Source: CALMKX01 sp036274895 (lineage in GTDB: Bacteria; Acidobacteriota; Thermoanaerobaculia; Multivoradales; SZUA-115). Taken from it: a stretch of DNA of 64,000 bases. The translations under genes and the position numbers were made by a program. The notes under the pieces are model-generated. The model had not been told where the DNA came from. It did not search any database and saw nothing but the letters and a program-made list of their open reading frames with translations. The first letter of the stretch is position 1. Every line of letters starts with the position of its first letter. The stretch lies in contig DASUEU010000050.1 in the NCBI GenBank assembly GCA_036274895.1, positions 1 through 64,000 of the forward strand. Reading direction: 5' to 3'. Of this stretch, positions 7,706-14,396 are shown piece after piece.

Positions 7706-8767
7706 TCAGAACCATCCGGGGCCGGGCAGGGTGAGGCCGGCCTCCTCGGGCAGGCCGAAGAGGCGGTTCATCCACTGGATGCCCCCGCCGGCGGCGCCCT
7801 TGACCAGGTTGTCGAGCGCCGAGAAGACCACCAGCCGGCGGCCCTGGGCGGCGAGGGAGAGGTGACAGCGGTTCGAGCCCACCACGTCCTTGAGCTCGGG
7901 AGGCTTGCCGAGGAGCTCGACGAAGGGGGAGCCGGCATAGGCCGCGGCGAGGGCCTCGAGCGAAGCCTCGAGCGAGGCGCCGTCGGCGAGCGTGGCCCAG
8001 ACCGTGGCGTAGATCCCCCGCGCCTGGGGGCCGGCCTGGGGCACGAAACTGATCTCAACCGGTGCCCCCGAGGCTGCCCCGGCCAAAAGCTCCATCTCCG
8101 GCGCGTGGCGATGGGAGAGCGGGCTGTAGGCGAAGAGGTTCGAGCGCCGCTCGGGGTGATGGGTGGTCGCCGTCAGCTTCTTGCCGGCGCCGGTTGAGCC
8201 GGTGACCGCCGAGACGGCGAGCGACGGCTCGATCAGCCCGGCCCGGAGCAGAGGCACTGCCGCGAGCAGCACGGCGGTGGTGAAGCACCCGGGGTGGCCC
8301 ACGTGACCGGCGGGCACGCCGCTCCACTGCTCGGGCAGGGCGCAGACGAACTCCGCAACCCGCCCGGGAGCGCCGTGGGGCTCGCCGTAGATCTCCTGCC
8401 AGGTGGCGACCGAGCCGAAGCGGAAGTCCGCCGAGAGATCCACCACCTTGACCGCGACCCCCTTCTCCTCGGCGGCCGAGAGCAGGCCGTCGACCAGCTG
8501 GGCCGAGGCCCCGTGGGGGGCGGCCGAGAAGATCGCCGTCGGCAGCCCCGGTTCGAGCAGATCGGGCAGCTCGGCGGTGGGCCGGAAGCGAGTCTCCCGG
8601 TAGACGCCGGCCAGGTGAGGGAAGACGGCACCGAGGCGCTCCCCGGTCTGGCTGCCCGAGGCTGCCGCCGCCAGCTCGAAGCGGGGATGGCCCGCGAGCA
8701 GGCGCAGCAGCTCCCCGGCGACGTAGCCCGAGCCGGCGAGGACGAAGGTGGGGATGCGCGCGCTCAT
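7706..8767 (-). CDS. argC: N-acyl-gamma-glutamyl-phosphate reductase
   Basis: 353 residues. The N-terminal NADPH fold begins FVLAGSGYVAGELLRLL. The catalytic Cys lies in GHPGCFTTA (usually NPGCYPT, so Asn is His here). AVTGSTGAGKK and the conserved HRHAPEME segment follow. It reduces N-acylglutamyl-phosphate to the semialdehyde. The ATG overlaps the DUF1611 stop as ATGA, so translation is coupled to that gene. Confidence 0.92.
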   Translation of the reverse strand: MSARIPTFVLAGSGYVAGELLRLLAGHPRFELAAAASGSQTGERLGAVFPHLAGVYRETRFRPTAELPDLLEPGLPTAIFSAAPHGASAQLVDGLLSAAEEKGVAVKVVDLSADFRFGSVATWQEIYGEPHGAPGRVAEFVCALPEQWSGVPAGHVGHPGCFTTAVLLAAVPLLRAGLIEPSLAVSAVTGSTGAGKKLTATTHHPERRSNLFAYSPLSHRHAPEMELLAGAASGAPVEISFVPQAGPQARGIYATVWATLADGASLEASLEALAAAYAGSPFVELLGKPPELKDVVGSNRCHLSLAAQGRRLVVFSALDNLVKGAAGGGIQWMNRLFGLPEEAGLTLPGPGWF

Positions 8768-9831
8768 CGCCCGCTCCCGTCGCCCAGGCCGGGCAGGGCC
8801 GCGAGCACCCGGGCGGCGAGGCGGGGGGCGTCGCTCCTGGCATTGATCGCCGGGATGCCCAGCCGCTCCTCGATCAGGGTGGTGCCGACCTGGTTGTCGG
8901 TGGCCGGGCCGGTGACCACCACCGGCTCGATGCCGTACTCGCTGCGCAGCAGCTGCACGCCGCCCCAGGCGGCCACCGGGTCATTGGCGGCGAGCACCAC
9001 GGCGGTGAAGGCGTCGCGGATCTCTGGATCGGCGAGGATGGCGTCCACGCCGTAGGTGCCGAGCAGGCCGTCGCCCAGCTCGGCGACGATCACCTCCGGC
9101 TCGGCCGCGGCCAGCCGGGTGATCAGGCTGCGGGTCAGGGCCCGGGCGTTCTTGCGGGTGGTCGCCACCACGCCGAAGTCGGTGAAGATCGCCGTCTGGC
9201 GGGCCCCGGCGTCCTCCATGGCCAGCACGTCGCGGCGCAGGGAGACGCCGGTGGACTTGAAGCCGTCGACCACGATGCCGTGGTGGGACATCTCCCGCAC
9301 CAGGGCGCAGGCGGCGGCGGTCTTACCGGCGTTCATGCACGAGCCCACCAGGGCCACCACCGGCACGCCGCGGGGCAGCAAGGGGGCCTCCGGATCGAGC
9401 TTCTCCTCCCCCACCCGCGCCGGCACGCCGATGCGCTCGCCGAGGTAGGGAAAGGTCAGCACCGCCCCCAGCACCTCGCACTGGAAGGGGGGCCCCAGGT
9501 CCGGGTTGATCGAGTCGCAGTGGCCGAGCACGCCACCCATGTTGAGCAGCTGGATGCGGTCCCCGGGGGCCAGGCGCTCCGGCAGGTGGCCGGAGTAGCC
9601 GAAGAGGGCGTTCCGGTGGCCGAGGGCACCGGCCAGGATGTCGCCCTTCTTCACCTGGGCCATGCGCCCGTTGGGCAGCTCGAGCTGGTTGTAGGTGCTC
9701 TTGTCGTTCTCCACCTTGACGGCCACCACCACCCCCTCCTCGCAGGGGATCTGGGCGGCGAGCCGCACCTCCCGCTTCAAGCCGCAGCTCCTCGTCACCG
9801 AGGCGATCTTGTCGAGATGCACTGCCTTCAC
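8764..9831 (-). CDS. DUF1611-family P-loop protein in the arginine operon
   Basis: 355 residues from a GTG at 9831 that overlaps the argR stop (GTGA). An N-terminal beta-rich domain spans about 1-150. A P-loop NTPase-like domain follows, with GSCMNAGKT (163-171), GFKSTGVSLRRD, AELGDGLLG and VVTGPATDNQVG. The DUF1611 family includes DgcN, reported as a D-glutamate N-acetyltransferase in D-glutamate catabolism. The operon lacks argA, argJ and any deacylase. A role in putting on or taking off the N-acyl group of glutamate or ornithine is therefore a reasonable inference, but it is not shown by the sequence. The second position in the operon argues for a core step. Confidence 0.75.
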   Translation of the reverse strand: MKAVHLDKIASVTRSCGLKREVRLAAQIPCEEGVVVAVKVENDKSTYNQLELPNGRMAQVKKGDILAGALGHRNALFGYSGHLPERLAPGDRIQLLNMGGVLGHCDSINPDLGPPFQCEVLGAVLTFPYLGERIGVPARVGEEKLDPEAPLLPRGVPVVALVGSCMNAGKTAAACALVREMSHHGIVVDGFKSTGVSLRRDVLAMEDAGARQTAIFTDFGVVATTRKNARALTRSLITRLAAAEPEVIVAELGDGLLGTYGVDAILADPEIRDAFTAVVLAANDPVAAWGGVQLLRSEYGIEPVVVTGPATDNQVGTTLIEERLGIPAINARSDAPRLAARVLAALPGLGDGSGR

Positions 9832-10313
9832 CGCTGCCCCTGCCTCTCCGGCTGCTCGCCATTCGCCTCGAAGATCGCCCCCAACCTCGCCATCAGCCGC
9901 TGCTGGTCCCGGGCGTGGGCGCAGGCGATGAAGACCGTATCGTCCCCCGCCACCGTGCCCACCACCTCGGGCCACTCGGCCCCGTCGAGGGCCACCGCCA
10001 CCGTCTGGGCCGCCCCCACCAGGGTCTGCAGCACCAGCAGATGGGGCCCGGCGGGCCGCTGGCCGCGCAGGAAAGGAGCCAGCTCGCGGAGCCGCTCGAT
10101 CCGCGGGCCGCTCGCCCGCGGCGCCACGTAGCGCCCGTGGACCTTGATCACGCCCAGATCCCGGAAGTCCCGGCTGATGCTCGACTGGGTGACGGCAAAT
10201 CCCCGCTCCGACAGCCGCTCCGCCAGCTCGACCTGGCTCGCCACCGGCTCAGCCTCGAGTAGCTCGAGGATGGCACGCTGGCGGTGGTCGCGGATCTCGG
10301 TCTCGGACGGCAC
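9828..10313 (-). CDS. argR: Arginine repressor
   Basis: 161 residues from a GTG at 10313, with GGAGG just upstream. The N-terminal winged helix carries TQSSISRDFRDLGVIK, the classical DNA-reading motif. The C-terminal oligomerisation and arginine-binding domain has GTVAGDDTVFIACA, including the Asp pair that binds L-arginine. It is first in the operon and probably autoregulated through the palindrome over its promoter. Confidence 0.93.
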   Translation of the reverse strand: MPSETEIRDHRQRAILELLEAEPVASQVELAERLSERGFAVTQSSISRDFRDLGVIKVHGRYVAPRASGPRIERLRELAPFLRGQRPAGPHLLVLQTLVGAAQTVAVALDGAEWPEVVGTVAGDDTVFIACAHARDQQRLMARLGAIFEANGEQPERQGQR

Positions 10314-10334
10314 GGGGCTCCTCCCTCAAAAAGA

Positions 10335-10352
10335 ATGCGCATAGTGTCGCAT
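10335..10352 (-). promoter_or_regulatory. Candidate ARG box over the argR promoter
   Basis: An 18-bp imperfect palindrome with perfect 5-bp arms (atgcg/cgcat). It has the length of an ARG box and overlaps the predicted -10 element. The internal bases match the E. coli consensus poorly, so the assignment rests on position and length. Confidence 0.45.
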
Positions 10353-10369
10353 GGAATTGCAGGTGTCAA
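10341..10369 (-). promoter_or_regulatory. Predicted sigma-70 promoter of the arginine operon
   Basis: The minus strand has a perfect TTGACA (10364-10369), a 17-bp spacer and CACTAT (10341-10346), ending about 27 bp before the argR start. Position and spacing are canonical. Confidence 0.6.
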
Positions 10370-10444
10370 GGGGGAGACTGTCCCGGACGTCGCCCCGAAC
10401 CTTGCCCTGAGGAGCCTGCGACGAAGGGGAAGCCGAGGGGCCTC

Positions 10445-10578
10445 CTGGGCGGGCGGCAGTCCCCGTTGTCATCCTGAGCGAAGCGAAGGATCTGGATGGG
10501 GAGGGCCTGGACGTGTCGGCAGCGGTGCCGCCGAGGGGACTGCCGCCCGCCCAGATCCTCCGCTTCGCTCAGGATGAC
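10445..10578. repeat. Large cruciform-forming inverted repeat
   Basis: Perfect 20-bp outer arms at 10445-10464 and 10535-10554, plus a second oppositely oriented repeat pair at 10468-10493 and 10553-10578 (tcctgagcgaagcgaagga type). The element lies in the gap upstream of argR. The two cttcgctcagg units belong to the dispersed family seen across the window. Confidence 0.75.
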
Positions 10579-10738
10579 AAGGCGGCGGAGACGTGCCCTC
10601 GGAAAGCGACTGAAGAGAAAGCGAGAGCCCTTCCGCCAATCCCTTCGGGGGAGGGTGACTGTCGCCCTTCCCCTGCGACGAAATATGTCGTAACGTCATA
10701 CAACGATTCCTGAACGAGCTCGAAGGAGGGCTCCTGCC

Positions 10739-10969
10739 ATGCCCCGCTGGCTCCCCGCCGCCTTGCTCTGCCAGGGCGCCTACCTCTACCAGGGCCGCCT
10801 CGGCCAGGGTACGGACGGCCCCCTCTGCTCGCGCCTCGGGCTGCTGCGCTTCGAGGGGCCAGAGGCCCACGTCGCCCTCGGCCGCACCCTCTTCCGGCTG
10901 GCCCTGCCCCTCTTCGCGGACGGCTTCGAGAGCGGCGACCTCTCGGCGTGGGGGATGGTGGTGCCTTAG
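10739..10969 (+). CDS. Small protein ending in an FADGFESGDLSAW motif
   Basis: 76 residues. A clear AAGGAGG lies nine bases before the ATG. No signal peptide is evident. The tail LFADGFESGDLSAWG resembles a short motif I recall as frequent at the ends of, or between, domains of secreted proteins in Acidobacteria-like genomes. This could be the 3' remnant of a longer secreted protein or a genuine short gene. It converges on the next gene with only a few bases between. Function unknown. Confidence 0.45.
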   Translation: MPRWLPAALLCQGAYLYQGRLGQGTDGPLCSRLGLLRFEGPEAHVALGRTLFRLALPLFADGFESGDLSAWGMVVP

Positions 10970-10976
10970 CGGAGCC

Positions 10977-12320
10977 TCAGTGGCAGCCCACGGTCTTGAT
11001 GCTGTCCGTCCCCTCGATCGGGTCGCCGCCGAGGGTGCTCCCCACCAGCGTCGCCGACGTGTCGCCACACTGGATGCCGGTCCGGCGAGTGCGGAAGTGC
11101 AGCACCAGGTCGAGGTCGCCGTCGCCGTCGACGTCCTGGCGATGGCCCCGGCCGTGGGCCTCGGGGGCTCCCCCCGCTCCGGAGAACCGCACCGTTGCGA
11201 CGTCGACCGTCAGGGCATCGAAGCTCGCCGTGGTGAGCACGGCCACCGGAACCACTCCCTTGCTCCGCGGGTTGACGGAGTTGGGGAAGCTGCCGGGCTT
11301 GACGTCGATGGTGACCGTGGTCGGCGGCGGCGGCCCGAAGCTGCGATCGACTTCGATGAAGTTGTAGTTCTTGCCCGCCGGCAAGATGGGGTTGCCCAGC
11401 ACAGTGCCGGTTGCGGTGTCCAGGCTGAAGATCCGCCACGAGCTGGGCGGATCAGCCTGGAAGAAGCCGATGAAGTAGAAGGTCCCGTCGTTGGGGTCGA
11501 AGCTCGAGACCCCGTTCGAGACCAGGCAACAGCCGGGGATGCCGGGGCCGACCGGAGTCAAGGTCCCGGCGGCGGCGTCCACCGAAGTCAGCTGCTCCGT
11601 GGTGGTGGCGAAGTCGAAGACGACGGCGTAGAGGGTGTCGGCCTGCTCATCGTGCTCGATGAAGTTGTAGGCCTTGCCCGCAGGCAGCAGGGGGTTGCCC
11701 AGCACGGCACCGGTGGCGCCGTCGAAGCGGAAGAGGCGGGAGGTGCCGGGCGGATCGGCCTGGAAGGACCCGACGAAGAAGAAGACCCCGTTGTCCGGGT
11801 CGAAGCTGGAGACCCCGCTCGGGATCAGGCAGCAAGCGGGGATGCCGGCGCCGATCGGGGTCAGGGCGGCGGTGGCCGGGTCGATCTCGACCAACTGCTC
11901 GGTGGTGGTGGCGACGTCGAAGACGACGCCGAGCAGGCGGTCGGTGCCATGGTCCCACTCGATGAAGTTGTAGTTCTTGCCCGCCGGCAGAATGGCGTTC
12001 GAGGTCACGGCGCCGGTGGTCGCGTCGAGGACGAAGAGCCGCGTGGTGTTGGGCGGATCGGCCTGGAAGAAGCCGACGAAAAAGAAGCGATCGGACTCGG
12101 GGTCGAAGGAGGAGACCCCGGACGAGACCAGGCAGCAACCCGGGATCCCGGCGCCGACGGCGCCGAGGGCTGCGGTCACGGGATCGATGGTGACCAGCCC
12201 CTCGCTGGTGGTGGCCACGTCGAAGACCACACCGTAGAGGGGATCCGAAGCCACTGCCGGCTTTGACAGTGCCACCACCACCAGCCCGAGAAGCAGGACG
12301 ACGAAATCGCGTTGACGCAT
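10977..12320 (-). CDS. Secreted three-repeat protein with paired cysteines
   Basis: 447 residues. ATG 12320 is preferred over the GTG at 12326 because AGGAGG is correctly spaced from it. A signal peptide (FVVLLLGLVVVALSKPAVAS) is followed by three tandem repeats of about 105 residues. Each holds VVFDVATTTEQL, GIPGCCL-x-S-x-GVSSFDP, F-x-ADPP and LPAGK-x-YNFIE. The pattern suggests a beta-propeller-like or bead-on-string repeat with a conserved vicinal CC. The C-terminal domain starts VTIDVKPGSFPNSVNP and carries an acidic DVDGDGDLD loop typical of calcium sites in secreted proteins. No enzyme motif was seen. Probably an extracellular binding or structural protein. Confidence 0.8.
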   Translation of the reverse strand: MRQRDFVVLLLGLVVVALSKPAVASDPLYGVVFDVATTSEGLVTIDPVTAALGAVGAGIPGCCLVSSGVSSFDPESDRFFFVGFFQADPPNTTRLFVLDATTGAVTSNAILPAGKNYNFIEWDHGTDRLLGVVFDVATTTEQLVEIDPATAALTPIGAGIPACCLIPSGVSSFDPDNGVFFFVGSFQADPPGTSRLFRFDGATGAVLGNPLLPAGKAYNFIEHDEQADTLYAVVFDFATTTEQLTSVDAAAGTLTPVGPGIPGCCLVSNGVSSFDPNDGTFYFIGFFQADPPSSWRIFSLDTATGTVLGNPILPAGKNYNFIEVDRSFGPPPPTTVTIDVKPGSFPNSVNPRSKGVVPVAVLTTASFDALTVDVATVRFSGAGGAPEAHGRGHRQDVDGDGDLDLVLHFRTRRTGIQCGDTSATLVGSTLGGDPIEGTDSIKTVGCH

Positions 12321-12431
12321 GGCCACGGCCCTCCTGACAGATCTTGCTCAAGTGTAACAGAGTCGATCAAGAGGGGGAGGTGCGCTCCGACCGGAGCCGG
12401 GGTTCGCCCAGGCTCCGGTTTCTCACGACTC

Positions 12432-14213
12432 CTACTGGCAGACCGGCACCGGGTTGGCCGTGCCGGCGAAGCGCTGCTCGAAGTAGCAGCCCATGGGCTG
12501 GCGAACCCCCGCGAGGTTGTAGAGCCCGAAGTCCTCGCCGTCGAAGATCACCCAGGTATAAGCGTAGGGCACGCCCCAGCCGAACGCCGTGTTGAAGACG
12601 TCGTGGGTGCGCTGGAGGTAGTCGGGTCGGCTCCACTGCTTCTGGCTATAGCCGAACTCACCGATGATGACGTTCGGATTGCCACTGACGTTGCGGATGG
12701 TGGTGAGATCCGCCAGCAACTGCCCTGCGCTGACGTTGGTGCTCTCGTAGGCCGAGTAGTTGACGTAGTCCGCCGGCACCTGCGGCACGACGTTGTAGAG
12801 CACGCTTTGAAAACCATTCTGTTGCAGAGCACGAACGATGTTCAGCTCCACCGAGTAGGCCACCCAGCCCCAGAGCCCATCGTTCCAGGCCAGCTGGTTG
12901 CCTTCCGCGATCCCCTGCTGCCGTGCCAGCAGCCAGGTCTTGAAGCCCTGGAGCGCCGTGGTCGGATTCGGCACGCCGCGGTACCAGATGGGGAAGTTCG
13001 CGTCGCACACCGCCCGGGTCGCGGGGTCCGTGGCATAGCCGTAGGAAGCGCTGCAATAGACGACGTTGTCCCCTTCCCAGTTCGAGATGATGAACTGCTT
13101 GCCAGTCCAGTGCGACAGCCACGCCAGGTTGTAGGCGAAGTCGCGGTATTCGGCCACCACCGACGCCGTGAAGGCGGGAGTGTAGAGCGTGGGATCCACG
13201 TAGGCCTTGGCCTGGCAACCGGATTGGTCGAAGGTGGTCAGCTCGTAGGTCCAGATGTTCGGATCGCTCAGGGCCTCCCAGACCTCGGAGGAGTAGAGCA
13301 GGCTCACCAGCGACTCGGGCGGGCTGCAACGGGGCGACAGCAGCAGCCTCACCGTGTGGCCGCCGATCGCCGAGAGCTTGTTGACGCCGTCGTCGAGCAG
13401 GCAGCGGTTGGTCCAGACGTAGGCGCCGGCGCGGCTGGCGAAGTCGCTCCAGGCCGTGCTGGTCGTCACCGGGGGGAAGATCTCGCAGGACGGGATCACC
13501 TGGAAGCCGAAGCTGCTCCTGTCGACGTAGGGATCGGCCGGATTGCCGATGACCGCCGTCTTGGTCCAGGTCCCCACGTGGCTCGACTGCCACGGCCCTC
13601 CGGGCGAAGTCCAGCTGCCATTCACGTCCGTGTAGTGGCCATAGAAGGCGTTGACCTCGCCGGTGGAAACTCCGTTGCGAGTGCTCGACCAGTAGATCGG
13701 CGCGCTCGGTGGGCCGTTGGCGATGGTGTAAGTAGGCGTTTCCCCCACGGCGTAGAGCGGTCCACCGTCGATCGAGTTGTTCATGGTCAATCGCGAGGTG
13801 ACCGTGAAGTTGACCCCCGCGGTCTGCCCGCCGACCTGGGCGCGCTTCTGCCAGACCCCGCGATGGCTCGCTAGCCAGGGGCCACCCGGCGAGGTCCAGA
13901 AGCCGTTGGCGTCGGTGTAGTGGCCGTAGAAGGCGTTGACCTCGCCGGTCGACGCGCCGTTGCGATCGCTCGACCAGTAGATCGGAGCGAAGGGCGCAGC
14001 ACAGCGGACGGTGTAGATGGGGGTTTCTCCGACGGCGTAGAGGGTATTGGCCGCGGGGTCGCCGAGCCGAGTCTGCCGGTCCAGGGTGAGGACGAAAGGC
14101 TGACCGGCCTTCTCGCAAGCGCCGGCGGGGAGGGCCTGGAGCGCGAGTCCCAACGCCAGGGCCGGTGCGAGCCCGTTGACGGCACGGAGGCTGAAGCGAA
14201 GCTGGATGGCCAT
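12432..14213 (-). CDS. Secreted glycoside-hydrolase-like protein with duplicated N-terminal module
   Basis: 593 residues. The ATG at 14213 follows AGGAG at suitable spacing. A signal peptide ends near ALPAGA. Two modules of about 90 residues repeat LYAVGETP-x-YT, APIYWSS and STGEVNAFYGHYTD. The larger C-terminal part looks like a TIM-barrel hydrolase: FIISNWEGDN could supply the acid/base Glu, and VIIGEFGYSQ (Glu519) the nucleophile, as in clan GH-A. Several Cys residues suggest disulfides. The gene has its own TATAAT promoter. The substrate and exact family are not identified, and the hydrolase assignment is an inference from these two motifs. Confidence 0.65.
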   Translation of the reverse strand: MAIQLRFSLRAVNGLAPALALGLALQALPAGACEKAGQPFVLTLDRQTRLGDPAANTLYAVGETPIYTVRCAAPFAPIYWSSDRNGASTGEVNAFYGHYTDANGFWTSPGGPWLASHRGVWQKRAQVGGQTAGVNFTVTSRLTMNNSIDGGPLYAVGETPTYTIANGPPSAPIYWSSTRNGVSTGEVNAFYGHYTDVNGSWTSPGGPWQSSHVGTWTKTAVIGNPADPYVDRSSFGFQVIPSCEIFPPVTTSTAWSDFASRAGAYVWTNRCLLDDGVNKLSAIGGHTVRLLLSPRCSPPESLVSLLYSSEVWEALSDPNIWTYELTTFDQSGCQAKAYVDPTLYTPAFTASVVAEYRDFAYNLAWLSHWTGKQFIISNWEGDNVVYCSASYGYATDPATRAVCDANFPIWYRGVPNPTTALQGFKTWLLARQQGIAEGNQLAWNDGLWGWVAYSVELNIVRALQQNGFQSVLYNVVPQVPADYVNYSAYESTNVSAGQLLADLTTIRNVSGNPNVIIGEFGYSQKQWSRPDYLQRTHDVFNTAFGWGVPYAYTWVIFDGEDFGLYNLAGVRQPMGCYFEQRFAGTANPVPVCQ

Positions 14214-14305
14214 CACAGGAGTCTCCTGGTGAGTGGTTACGCCGGGCCGGACCAGGCCCCGGACTCTCCGGGGCCGCCGAGCCGGCAGCGGCCGGAGACT
14301 AGCAC

Positions 14306-14333
14306 ATTATAGCGACTGCAAGGAAGTTCCAAA
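14306..14333 (-). promoter_or_regulatory. Predicted promoter of the glycosidase-like gene
   Basis: Perfect TATAAT on the minus strand at 14306-14311, with a TTTGGA -35-like hexamer 16 bp upstream (14328-14333). It lies about 90 bp before the start codon. Confidence 0.55.
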
Positions 14334-14396
14334 GTGCAGATGAAAACATTGAAGACGAGCAGCAGGCTCAGCCAGCGACCAGGTAGACGGTGAACA

